Origin: Halolamina sediminis
GTDB lineage: Archaea > Halobacteriota > Halobacteria > Halobacteriales > Haloferacaceae
NCBI RefSeq assembly: GCF_001282785.1
Contig: NZ_CVUA01000001.1
Coordinates: forward strand, 2,542,001-2,606,000
Length of the DNA stretch: 64,000 nucleotides
Reading direction: 5' to 3'
The position numbers were made by a program, and so were the translations under genes. The notes under the pieces were generated by a model. That model was not told where the DNA came from. It worked only from the letters and a program-made list of their open reading frames with translations, and did no database searches. Below are positions 24,388 through 33,558 of this stretch, piece by piece; the first letter of the stretch is position 1; each line of letters starts with the position of its first letter.

Positions 24388-25216
24388 TCACTCATTACCG
24401 ACGAGATGCTCGGGAATTGCTTCTGGGTCGGCGTAGGTCGGCTGGCAAATGAGGCGCTCAGCTAACTCCCGTTCACCGTTGAGACGTTCAGCAACACCGG
24501 GGATATGGCCGGTTGCGACGATACCCAAGACATCGTCGTGCTCCTCGGCGAGCCAGTGGAGGTGACCCGCGATACACGCGTCCCGCTTATCGATGTGCGT
24601 ATCTACGAACCGCGGAAGCCACGGACGTCTGACGTTGACGACAGCCTTTGCCCCGTCCGGGCCAAACTGTTCCCTTGCGGCTTTCCGTTGGTCGGCATCC
24701 ACGGGGTTGGTTGCGCCGTGGAAGCATTTGGATAGTCGACGTACGGGGTCGCCCACTCACCGACCTTCCACACGTCGCGTTCGAGTAACTCCCATCGCTT
24801 GCCGGCGTCGATCCGGTCACGATGTACCGTGTATTCCCGGCGAAGTCCGCGAAGCCAGCCGAGCACGTCGGCTACGATCGCCCGCGCGTTTTCGTCCATC
24901 GACTCCGCGAACGGCCGGTCGAGAAGCGCAACGTCTGCGGCCACATCCGCGGCGACACGTGCCGCGACGAACATCTCGTCGACCTACCAGATGTCTCCGT
25001 CGATCGGTCGCCGTTTCAACAGCAGTCCAGGACCCGTGACTGGCTCCCGCAGGTCGAGGGCTGCGCTGAGCGACCACTCAGGCTCCTCGTCGAAGACGTG
25101 CGGTGGCAGTTCGACGCCGACCACATCTGCCTCGTAGTCACGAATCACTTCTTCGACGCGGTCGATACTCTCGTCGGTGTGTGGGTAGTGCCGAGAAGCT
25201 CGACCGTCTCCGTCAT
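24388..25216 (-). pseudogene. TraB/PrgY-family pseudogene
   Basis: The start at 25216 reads MTETVELLGTTHT, the conserved TraB opening, then shifts frame into IDRVEEVIRDYEADVVGVEL and PHVFDEEPEWSLSAALDLRE, hits a TAG after RRPIDGDIW near 24980, continues as VDEMFVAARVAADVAADVAL and RAIVADVLGWLRGLRREYTV, shifts again near 24730, and ends with AGHLHWLAEEHDDVLGIVAT up to 24388. TraB homologues are membrane-associated proteins of unclear role named after the enterococcal pheromone-shutdown protein. Two frameshifts and one stop make it inactive. Confidence 0.8.
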
Positions 25217-25477
25217 CTGTCGGGCTAACGTGATAGATTCCTAACCCATGAATGGGTGTGGTACGCGCTCCGGATGTCGTACTCGTTGATGCGGTTTACC
25301 GACTCGGCGGAGTGTGTCGTGGTTGGTGAGCTACTGGCTTCTGAATTTCCGGTGAATGGGACGCCACTTCGAATCTAAACAGACGGAGCCGTCGCTACTC
25401 CGTATAGCGTTCGAAAGAAATGAAGGCGGAAGACCGGCGTGAGCCGGTGGTTAGTTACTGGGAGTCGCGAGAGTCAG

Positions 25478-28036
25478 TTACTCTCGGCGACCGGCCAGCA
25501 GCGCGGCGGCGAGCAGGGCGACCAGCGCGACAGCGACGCCGAAGCCGGGCGTCGTCGTCGTGGTGGTCTCCGTGTCAGGCTCCTCGGTCTCCGTATCCGG
25601 AGCCTCGGTGTCCGTCTCCGGAGCCTCGGTGGCCGTGGCCGTCGCGGTTGCCGTCGCCGTCTCAGTAGCCGTGGCGGTTGCCGTCGCAGTCGCGGTCTCC
25701 GTACCGACCTGTTCGACGACCTCGCCGTCGACCTGCGTCAGCTCACTGCCGACTTTGCGCACGCTCACAGTGAACGTGTCGCCAGCGGACTGATCGCTGA
25801 AGTCGAACGTCGCTTCGAAGTTACCGTCAGCACCAACGGTGACGGTGTCCGTGTGGTAGAAGCCCGGCTGCGTGTCAACCGAGCGCACACGGATCGTCAG
25901 TTCCGAACCGGGTGCCTGGTTCGTCTGGCCTGCGATCGTCTGGCTCTCAGCAGCCTCGACCTGAACAGGCTCGCTTGCGAACGTCGTCGACGTCGACTCG
26001 ACATCGAAGGTCGCACTTACGGACTCGTGGTCGTCATCGCTCTCGGAGCCCAGGAGACGGTCGTCAGCAACCGTGAAGGTTGCCTCGAACTCGTCACCAT
26101 CTGCGACCTCGACATCGTCGCCGTTACGCTCGAAGTCAGCGCTCTCGAGGTCGACGAGGACGTAGTAGGTCCCGTCGCCGCTGATCACGTCGATCGCGTT
26201 AAGCGAACTCGTGACGTTCAGCGTTTTCGGATCACGGTTCTGGATCTGGTTCGTCTGCTCAACCGAGAGGCCGAGACTGCCCGATTCGATGGCATCCGCA
26301 AAGCCACCGTCGGCGTCGACCAGACCCTCGATCCCCGTCGCGGAGATCTCGTGGATCGCGTAGTCACCCATCGTGATGGAGCTGTCCTGCGTGACAGCAC
26401 CAGCGTCGACGAGTTCCGAGACGTCGGCGGCGGTAACCGCGCCGTCCTCGTTCGCGTCGAGGTCAGCGTTACCGGGCGCCGTCCACATGGTCATTTCGTC
26501 AGTCGAACGCTCGCCGAGGTACAGGGTACTCAGCTCCTGCGGCTCGTCAAGCGTCTGGGATGCAGAGCCTGCCGTACTCACAGCAAGCGTGTAGTCACCC
26601 TGCGCTGCGATCGCGCTCAGCGTCGACTGACCGTTCAGCTCCGCGGTGTCGTCCTCACCAGCAGCGCTGACGATCGCACTCTCGTCCGCGTCAGCGTTGC
26701 CCGCGAGGTAGGTGTTGAACTCAACCGTCACCTGGCCATCATCGTCGCCGTCTTCGAAGGAGACGTTCGCCTGGTAGCCGTCCTCGTTCTGGTTACCAAT
26801 GACGAGCGTCCCACTCGTGGCAGCGCCGGTGAGATCAACCGTGATCTCTGCGACGCTCCCCTGCGGCGTGTTCAGCGAGCCGGTGTGGTTGAAGGAAGCG
26901 GCACCTTCGCTGGTGTCGCTAACGTCGATGTCGGCCGAAGCCGTCGCATCCGTGTCAGCGACAGCGAAGTCGAAGCTGTAGTTGCCAGCATCAACCTCAG
27001 CGAAGTTGACATCGTACTCGGTGCCATCGCCGACGTTCTCGACAACAACACCGTCATCCGAAGCTTCGCCGTCGTCGTCGACGTCAGTGTTTTCGACGTC
27101 GAAGATGTCGGCGAGCTCATCGTCGTCAAGGTCGTCAGAGGTCACGACAACGTTGAAGTCCGAACCGCGGTTGTCGGACTCGAAGTCAATCGTCGTGTCG
27201 CCAGCTGCACCGATGTTGCCCACTTCGTCAGCACCGAACGACGCGGAGAACTCCTGGTCGATGACGTCGAAGGAGAGGTCAGCGGAGCCCGCCCCGTCGT
27301 TCGTGATGTAGTAGCTACCCGTGTCGAGGCCGCCCGTGTCGATGACGATCAGGCCGTTGTCCTGAACGTTCAGGGTTCGCTCGGCCGTGTTGGAGTCATC
27401 AGGCGAGCCACTGCGAAGGACGTACTGGTCCGAGCCAGTGTCGCCCGCCGTGTCGAAGACGACGTTCTCACCGGAGAAGACGATCGCACCGTCGGACGTC
27501 TCCTCAGGCTCGTCGTCTTCCGGCGGCTCCGGCGTCGGCGTCGGCGTGCCGTCGTCAGAACCGGTGGTTTCGATGGTCGTGGAACCGATATCCGCTTCAG
27601 TATCGCCACTGTAAGCGGTGCCGGTAATTTCGTACTGCGCGTTGGCAGTGTCCTCAGTCGTGACAGTGTACGTGATCACGACCTCCGCGTTAGCGGCGAC
27701 CTCGCCGAGGGAGACCACAAGGCCATCCTCAGTCGGCTGGTTGAGAACGGGAGTGACTTCCTCACCGTCAACCTCAACCGTCGCTGCGCTTGCACTCTGG
27801 ACAGCCGGACTAAAGGCTTCTTCAACCGTCAGTCGGCCGCCATCGCCGTCCATCTGCACGGTAGTTGTAACCGTTACCTCTCCGCCAGGACTCACGGACG
27901 AGTCACTGACAGTACGCTCGGCGTCGGCAACTCCTGCAACCGCTGTACCCGCAAACGCTGCGGACACCGCGATCACCGAAGTCACCATCAGCGCAGCCAT
28001 CAGTAGGCTACGCATCTTCTTAGTTTTGTCTGTCAT
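25478..28036 (-). CDS. csg: S-layer-type surface glycoprotein with PGF-CTERM anchor
   Basis: An 852-residue exported protein. The signal KKMRSLLMAALMVTSVIAVS is the haloarchaeal surface-glycoprotein type. The body has repeated acidic beta domains and a stretch with DANEDGAVTAADVSELVDAG that reads as a calcium-binding dockerin-like site. Near the C-terminus is a Thr-rich stalk with TATATATATATE-type repeats and TEAPETDTEAPDTE, the place for O-glycosylation, followed by PGFGVAVALVALLAAALLAG and basic residues: a PGF-CTERM signal processed by archaeosortase ArtA and lipid-anchored. Length and layout match major S-layer glycoproteins. It lies 27 bp downstream of a second surface glycoprotein gene and shares its promoter. 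Confidence 0.88.
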   Translation of the reverse strand: MTDKTKKMRSLLMAALMVTSVIAVSAAFAGTAVAGVADAERTVSDSSVSPGGEVTVTTTVQMDGDGGRLTVEEAFSPAVQSASAATVEVDGEEVTPVLNQPTEDGLVVSLGEVAANAEVVITYTVTTEDTANAQYEITGTAYSGDTEADIGSTTIETTGSDDGTPTPTPEPPEDDEPEETSDGAIVFSGENVVFDTAGDTGSDQYVLRSGSPDDSNTAERTLNVQDNGLIVIDTGGLDTGSYYITNDGAGSADLSFDVIDQEFSASFGADEVGNIGAAGDTTIDFESDNRGSDFNVVVTSDDLDDDELADIFDVENTDVDDDGEASDDGVVVENVGDGTEYDVNFAEVDAGNYSFDFAVADTDATASADIDVSDTSEGAASFNHTGSLNTPQGSVAEITVDLTGAATSGTLVIGNQNEDGYQANVSFEDGDDDGQVTVEFNTYLAGNADADESAIVSAAGEDDTAELNGQSTLSAIAAQGDYTLAVSTAGSASQTLDEPQELSTLYLGERSTDEMTMWTAPGNADLDANEDGAVTAADVSELVDAGAVTQDSSITMGDYAIHEISATGIEGLVDADGGFADAIESGSLGLSVEQTNQIQNRDPKTLNVTSSLNAIDVISGDGTYYVLVDLESADFERNGDDVEVADGDEFEATFTVADDRLLGSESDDDHESVSATFDVESTSTTFASEPVQVEAAESQTIAGQTNQAPGSELTIRVRSVDTQPGFYHTDTVTVGADGNFEATFDFSDQSAGDTFTVSVRKVGSELTQVDGEVVEQVGTETATATATATATETATATATATATEAPETDTEAPDTETEEPDTETTTTTTPGFGVAVALVALLAAALLAGRRE

Positions 28037-28063
28037 TTTTGTGTTTGGTCTGTGGTAGGTTTG

Positions 28064-30682
28064 TTATGAGCTCGTACTGAAGGCAATCGCAACCTCTGTG
28101 AGCTCATCCTGGGTGATATCGCCCGCACTGAAGGCGATTGCTGCATCAGTCAGTTCGTCCTGACTGATCTCACCATCGTTGTTCTCGTCGAACTGGTCGA
28201 CGACACTGGTCTCACCGTTGGATGATTCGACCGTCAGCGTCGCCGTCTGCTCACCATCATCAGTGTACACGCCGTGCGTGTAGTCACCAGCGTCAAGGCT
28301 ACTGGTGCTGATGTTGGTGAACTCGACGGTGGTGGTCTCGCTGCCGTTCAGCGTGACCTCCTCACTTGCGAGGGTGTCACCGCCAACCTGGAACTCGACA
28401 GTCTGCGTGTCATCGACGACACCATCGTTCGTGATGGTGGCGGACACGGTGATGTTGTCACCCTGCGTGACGGTGACATCCTGCGGGTTCAGGTCGGAGA
28501 CCTGGAAGTCAGCCGGGTTCGGGGTAGCACCAACAACGACGATGTCGTTGGTGGTCGTACCCGCCGGGATGCTATCAACCGTCGTCGCCTGACCGGTCAG
28601 GTTGGTTTCAACGGTCGTGGCGACCATACGGTACTGCTCACCGGACCGGACGTCGGTGAACACGTAGGAACCGGAGTCCCCAATCGTGGACGTCCGGTTC
28701 TCACCGCTCATCGTCTTGACAGGCTCGTATTCGCCCGTCGTGCTGTTGTTGACGAACAGCTGAACGGTTGCCTGGCCTCGAGCCAGTGCATTGTCGTTTT
28801 CGTTAACAACGTCACCGGTGATCGAGCCAGTACCGAAGACACTGACACTAGCCTGCTCGCTACCAGTGGTGTTGTATTCGGTACCTTCATCGCTGGTCGT
28901 CATTGCGGTGATGTTCGTATCACCGGTGTTCTTCGCAGTGAACGTGACCTTCGCTTCACCGTCCGCGTTCGTAGTCACGTTGTCACTGTTCGGGTCAACC
29001 GGACCCAGGTTGGTGGGGCTGACCTCGATCTCTTGGTCTTCGGCAACGTTCCAGTCGAGCGAGGAGCCCTTCTGGCGCTGCTCAACGTGGACCGTCGCGT
29101 TGACCGTGGAGTCGATCGGCGCTTCAACCGACTTCTGGTCCTCGACAGTCACGTTAAGGCGGTATTCCTGAGCCGGGCCGCCGGCTTCCAGGATGAAGTC
29201 GTGATTCTCCGTGGCGTCTTCGTAGACGGTCTGGGTTTCGTTGGCTGCCACCCAGGCACCGACACCCATGTCGGTTTCGTTATCCGCGTTGTAGCCGCTT
29301 GCGAGCACGTACACGTTGACAGTATCGTTGCCGCCTTCAGCGACGATACCCTCAATCGAGTACTCACCGTCGGCATTTGTCTGGCTCACCAGATACTCCT
29401 GGTTCTCCTGTGCGTATGTGAGCGTCTGGTTTTCGCCCTGGTAGGCAACCCAGACAGTCGCACCGGAGACAGCTTCCGTCTCGTTGTTAACCACGTCGCC
29501 TTTCACCTGCGCGTTACCTTCCACCGGACGGAAGGTTGCAGTGCTCGACGCGTTGACGCTCGAGTTACTATCGAGCTCGAACTCGATGTCGAACTCGCCC
29601 ACTTCAGTGCTGTTTGCGGTGAACGTCGCCAGACCGCTGGCGTTCGTGTCCACACTGATCTCAGTGAAGTTACCGTCGGCGAGTTCAGTTTCGTCGCCAA
29701 GAACAACCGTCGCGCCCTCGTAGGCGCTCGGGGAGTTCTCTCGGTCGTCCGTCGTCACGTTGACAGTGTAGGACACCTGGTCCTCACCGTCTGCGACGGC
29801 GGTCGTATCGGACTCAACAATCTCGATGTTGTCCGGATTGATGATTTTCTCGACAACGAGGTTCGCGGACGTGGTCGAGCCAGCCGCAACCTCGTTATCC
29901 TTACTGGTCGCTGTCTCGTAGTCCTCGGCCAGGACCTTGATATCGTACTCGCCTTCGGGGAGTCGCAGCGTGTATTCCCCGTTCTCGTTAGTCGTCGTCG
30001 ATGCCTGCAGGTCCATCGACGCGTTCGTTGCCTGAACAGTCACACCAGTAACGTCGTTGTTGTTCGAATCGGAGACACGACCAGACAGGTAACCCGTGTC
30101 CGAAGAGTCGTCGTCGTCGGTGTCGTAGACACCGAGAGTGGCGATCTCCGTGGAATCAACGTTGTCTGCACCGTTGTCGACGAAGGACGCGTTAATCCCG
30201 AACTCAGTATATTTACTGACTTCGGGTGCTTCCGTAGTCACATCGAGCTTGAATTCGATGTCACTGGTTGTGCCGCTGTCGTTCGCGATAGTGAACTGAA
30301 CCGTGTTATCGTCGACGAGATTCGCATCATCCTCGATGGAGATGCTGTTGTCATCTTCGTCTTCAGCCGACACACCGTTCACCGAGAAGCTCTGCATCGA
30401 GGCGAGCTCGTCGGGGAACGTGACGTTGACCGTGTCCGTGTTACCGTTGTTGGTAACGTTGGTGACGGTGAAGTTCACCAGATGGTTGTTCGTTACTGTG
30501 CCTTCTGTAACATTACCTGGATCAAGGGCATCACCCTGGATAGAACCAGAGTTACCCGCGCCAGGGTTTGCTTCGTTAGCCGCGACAGCTGTTCCACCGA
30601 GCGCAATGGTACCTCCGAAGACGGAGAATACCATCAATGCTGTGAGGAACAGCGCGCGAATTTTTTGATTTCCTTCTGTCAT
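28064..30682 (-). CDS. Surface glycoprotein with Cna-B/CarboxypepD-like repeats, no C-terminal anchor
   Basis: An 872-residue exported protein with the haloarchaeal S-layer-type signal (KIRALFLTALMVFSVFGGTI). The body has many N-glycosylation sequons, a CARDB-like domain near the C-terminus (NPQDVTVTQGDNITVSATIT) and several carboxypeptidase regulatory-like folds, recognisable by YLSGRVSDSNNNDVTGVTVQ and ENGEYTLRLPEGEYDIKVLA. The C-terminus is an EF-hand-like unit, DQFDENNDGEISQDELTDAA plus a second half, and not a PGF-CTERM. It heads the two-gene operon with the S-layer gene. It could be a secondary lattice protein held by the anchored partner. Confidence 0.83.
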   Translation of the reverse strand: MTEGNQKIRALFLTALMVFSVFGGTIALGGTAVAANEANPGAGNSGSIQGDALDPGNVTEGTVTNNHLVNFTVTNVTNNGNTDTVNVTFPDELASMQSFSVNGVSAEDEDDNSISIEDDANLVDDNTVQFTIANDSGTTSDIEFKLDVTTEAPEVSKYTEFGINASFVDNGADNVDSTEIATLGVYDTDDDDSSDTGYLSGRVSDSNNNDVTGVTVQATNASMDLQASTTTNENGEYTLRLPEGEYDIKVLAEDYETATSKDNEVAAGSTTSANLVVEKIINPDNIEIVESDTTAVADGEDQVSYTVNVTTDDRENSPSAYEGATVVLGDETELADGNFTEISVDTNASGLATFTANSTEVGEFDIEFELDSNSSVNASSTATFRPVEGNAQVKGDVVNNETEAVSGATVWVAYQGENQTLTYAQENQEYLVSQTNADGEYSIEGIVAEGGNDTVNVYVLASGYNADNETDMGVGAWVAANETQTVYEDATENHDFILEAGGPAQEYRLNVTVEDQKSVEAPIDSTVNATVHVEQRQKGSSLDWNVAEDQEIEVSPTNLGPVDPNSDNVTTNADGEAKVTFTAKNTGDTNITAMTTSDEGTEYNTTGSEQASVSVFGTGSITGDVVNENDNALARGQATVQLFVNNSTTGEYEPVKTMSGENRTSTIGDSGSYVFTDVRSGEQYRMVATTVETNLTGQATTVDSIPAGTTTNDIVVVGATPNPADFQVSDLNPQDVTVTQGDNITVSATITNDGVVDDTQTVEFQVGGDTLASEEVTLNGSETTTVEFTNISTSSLDAGDYTHGVYTDDGEQTATLTVESSNGETSVVDQFDENNDGEISQDELTDAAIAFSAGDITQDELTEVAIAFSTSS

Positions 30683-30991
30683 CTTTTTCTAGATCTTTTT
30701 ACTTCAGCGGTAACAACGGCCACTCCAATCTCGGGCCCAGTTAACTGGGCCAAATGTCCCGGAGCTACTGGCTGTCACCATGGGTAGGGGCATTCACAAC
30801 CAGTTTCCCTCGTTATAAATGTCTTGTGGATAATCGTGGTTTGTGGCACCGAGCCACATGACCAAAAAGTGGCGCAGTATTGCGGTTTGGGCTCTCCGTT
30901 ATCCAAATCGTATCCTACGCTGTTGAAATACCACCCGCGAGCATCCATTCTGAGCCAGACGGCAGATTATCCACCATTAACGTCATATCGG
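30683..30991. promoter_or_regulatory. Divergent promoter region: surface operon and moxR
   Basis: A 309-base region. An 18-bp perfect palindrome GGCCCAGTTAACTGGGCC lies at 30734-30751. On the minus strand a TATA-like ATTTATAA at 30813-30820 would start transcription about 25 bases on, near 30790, giving the surface-glycoprotein mRNA a leader of about 105 nt that contains the palindrome; the Haloferax S-layer gene also has a long leader. The moxR promoter must be in the right part. The start site is inferred, not shown. Confidence 0.55.
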
Positions 30992-31966
30992 ATGCCCTAT
31001 ACCTACTCCCAAATGGATCCTGAAGCTGCTGCCGATCGAGCTGAAGACGTGATCGACGAACTGAGCGCGGCGGTCGTCACTGACCGCGCGTTCCTCGAAA
31101 CGGTGATGACCGGCGTGCTCGCTGGCGGCCACGTGCTGCTCGAGGACGTCCCGGGCACGGGAAAGACGCTTGCCGCCCGCAGTCTCGCTGGTGCGCTGAA
31201 CCTCTCTTTTACACGGATCCAGTTCACCCCGGACCTCTTACCGGCAGACATCACCGGCTCCAACGTGTTCGACGAGAGTTCGGGCAATTTTCAGTTCGCG
31301 GAGGGACCGATCTTCGCGAACGTGGTGCTGGCCGACGAGATCAATCGTGCGCCCCCCAAAACACAGGCCGCGCTACTGGAGGCGATGGGTGAGGGGCAGG
31401 TCTCCGTCGACGGCGAAACCCACCAGCTTCCGGACCCCTTTATCGTCATCGCGACGCAGAACCCCGTTGAGCAGGAAGGGACGTTCGGCCTGCCAGAGGC
31501 CCAGCGCGACCGCTTCATTGTGAAAACGTCGATGGGCTACCCCGAGTTCGACGGCGAGATGGAGCTCATCGATCGCCGTGCGGGCCGCACCGAGTCGGTG
31601 CCCAGCGTCTCAGCGGTTGCCGACACGGCAACGGTCCGCGACCTGCGAGCGGTGCCGGAGACAGTCACTGCCGAGCAGAACGTCCGAGAGTATCTCGTGA
31701 AACTTGGGCGAGCGACCCGCGAGCACCGCCACGTCTCTGTCGGCGTCTCGCCCCGCGGGATCCAGCACCTGTTCGAGGCAAGCCGTGCTTACGCGACGTT
31801 GCAGGGCCGTACGTATCTCGTGCCGGACGACGTAAAGCGGACCGTCGACGACGTGTTCCCCCACCGACTCGTACTGACTGCGGAGGCCGAGATCGAAGGT
31901 GTCGACGCCGCTGACGTGCTGGAAGACGTGAAGGGGCAGATTCCCGTGCCCACGATGGAGGCCTAG
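30992..31966 (+). CDS. moxR: MoxR-family AAA+ ATPase
   Basis: A 324-residue cytoplasmic AAA+ ATPase. Walker A is LLEDVPGTGKT, Walker B is NVVLADEINRAPPKTQ, sensor 1 is FIVIATQNPVEQEGTFGLPE and the arginine-finger region is EAQRDRFIVKT. MoxR proteins act as chaperones for maturation of metalloenzymes or large secreted complexes and usually sit with DUF58 and transglutaminase genes, as here: the four opposing genes (31963-38513) complete that set, although moxR is convergent rather than in the same operon. Its stop overlaps the end of the DUF7519-like gene by four bases. An ATG at 31013 is an equally possible start. Confidence 0.9.
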   Translation: MPYTYSQMDPEAAADRAEDVIDELSAAVVTDRAFLETVMTGVLAGGHVLLEDVPGTGKTLAARSLAGALNLSFTRIQFTPDLLPADITGSNVFDESSGNFQFAEGPIFANVVLADEINRAPPKTQAALLEAMGEGQVSVDGETHQLPDPFIVIATQNPVEQEGTFGLPEAQRDRFIVKTSMGYPEFDGEMELIDRRAGRTESVPSVSAVADTATVRDLRAVPETVTAEQNVREYLVKLGRATREHRHVSVGVSPRGIQHLFEASRAYATLQGRTYLVPDDVKRTVDDVFPHRLVLTAEAEIEGVDAADVLEDVKGQIPVPTMEA

Positions 31967-33558
31967 CGGGCGAGCACCAGACTCGCAAGGAACGCCACGC
32001 CGACCGCCGCGAATAGCGCTACTGCGGCCGCCGACTCGGTGGCGATGGCCACGGGGGTCATCGAGACAGCTGCCATCCCGAACCCAGCGGTGACTACGCC
32101 GATCAGTGCGGCAGTGAGCACGCGCACGAACTGCACTGGGAGCGATGGTGCCCGGCGTCCAACGTCTCGGCCAAGACTAACGCCGAAGCGGCCGAGGTCC
32201 CAAACGACAACGGCACCGATCAGCGTACCAAGCGACGCCGGCAGCGGTGCGCCGAGTGCCGCCCCGAACCCACCGGCTCCGAGCAGGCCGCCACTCGCGA
32301 GTGCATGACCGCTGTGACGCCCCGGTACTACTTGGAACAGCATCCCGAGACGGAGCATTGCCAGCGATAATGCGGCCGTGATCCCACCCAGTGCGACGAG
32401 TCCCAGTGCAACGACCTCACCGGTGTAGTATTCGATTACGCTGTCGACTTGCTGGAGCACTACCTCGCCGACTGTTCCGGGGAGCGCAGTCTCTAAACGT
32501 CCCAATAGCGTGTTCAGGATCAGGTCATGACCCATCCAGCCGACGGCCAACGCGAGCCCCGTGCCAGCAACAATGGCGATCTTCCCGAGATGCTTCCGGA
32601 TGCCGGCGTGATGGAGCCGTCGGATCAGGCGGACCAACACGACGACGATGACACTGACGACCAGCAGTCTCGTTGCTAGCCAGCGCAGGAACGGTGCACG
32701 TGCGAGGCCATCAAGCAGACCGACCACGGGCGGCGGGACCAACGCCCAGAGCTCGACGTAGGCCGGTCCGAGCAGGATACGCGCGCCGATGAGCAGGACC
32801 CCGACCATGACGCCGATGGTGGTGCGCCCGAGCGTCGACTGGAGCTGTTCGAACGACTTGATCGCGGCATCGTCGTCGCCGGCGCGATCGTCGAGCAGTT
32901 CCGCGACCGGGAGCGCCGCCAACGCAGCCCGCAGTGCGAGTAGTGCCAGCGAGGCGATCAGCAGAAAGCTCCCGAGCGGTGGCACTGCCGTCGCGTCGGG
33001 GAGCAGTTCTGGGATCGTCTCAGGCAGCGGGAGGTCGGCGAACGGCTCCATCTCCTCCCTCTGCCGGACGGTGTTCCCGATCAGCGCAGCCGCCACCGCG
33101 AGCAGCCCCACTGTGCTCAGCAGCGTACTCCATGTGGCTGCAGTCACGCTGTCGCGGTCGGCGGCATCATTTGGGATCGCCACCGCGCCGAATCCAGCGA
33201 GTACGACGCTCACCCCGACGAACACTGTTCCCTGTGGTGCGAAGCCGGCCAGCTGGGCGATTAGCGTGTAGCCCAGCCCTGCGAACAGCAGGCCGCCGGC
33301 CAGCGGGGCGACGGCAACGCCCAGGAGCGTGCCGAGAGCGGCGGGGCGTGCCCGGCTGGCTAGCCAGACGACCACCGCGATACCGGCGCCGCCAACCGTC
33401 GCGACCGCCAGTGAGTCCACCACACCCAGTGCGTCCGCCAACAGCCAGCATGCGACGGCGACGATCGCCACCGCGAGCGCCGAGCCAGCACGCGGCGGTC
33501 GCCAGTTCGTCTCGGACACTGTCGTCACGGCCTCCTCGTCGTTGGGCTCGGCTGCCAT
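31963..33558 (-). CDS. DUF7519-like multi-span membrane protein
   Basis: A 531-residue protein with about a dozen hydrophobic spans after a short acidic N-terminus (MAAEPNDEEAVTTVSETNWR), e.g. LGTLLGVAVAPLAGGLLFAG and HSGHALASGGLLGAGGFGAA. I recall this gene as DUF7519 in the haloarchaeal MoxR locus. It is the last gene of the operon and starts with an ATG overlapping the DUF58 stop (TGATG). Its job is unknown; co-occurrence with DUF58 and transglutaminase genes suggests part of a membrane complex. Confidence 0.75.
   Translation of the reverse strand: MAAEPNDEEAVTTVSETNWRPPRAGSALAVAIVAVACWLLADALGVVDSLAVATVGGAGIAVVVWLASRARPAALGTLLGVAVAPLAGGLLFAGLGYTLIAQLAGFAPQGTVFVGVSVVLAGFGAVAIPNDAADRDSVTAATWSTLLSTVGLLAVAAALIGNTVRQREEMEPFADLPLPETIPELLPDATAVPPLGSFLLIASLALLALRAALAALPVAELLDDRAGDDDAAIKSFEQLQSTLGRTTIGVMVGVLLIGARILLGPAYVELWALVPPPVVGLLDGLARAPFLRWLATRLLVVSVIVVVLVRLIRRLHHAGIRKHLGKIAIVAGTGLALAVGWMGHDLILNTLLGRLETALPGTVGEVVLQQVDSVIEYYTGEVVALGLVALGGITAALSLAMLRLGMLFQVVPGRHSGHALASGGLLGAGGFGAALGAPLPASLGTLIGAVVVWDLGRFGVSLGRDVGRRAPSLPVQFVRVLTAALIGVVTAGFGMAAVSMTPVAIATESAAAVALFAAVGVAFLASLVLAR

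Noticed and set aside
25439-28006. 855-aa plus-strand open frame
   Set aside because: It mirrors the S-layer gene on the minus strand, which has a signal peptide, repeats and PGF-CTERM; the mirror frame has no family character.
28274-30787. 837-aa plus-strand open frame
   Set aside because: Antisense to the second surface glycoprotein; composition is the complement of its Thr/Asp/Asn-rich code.
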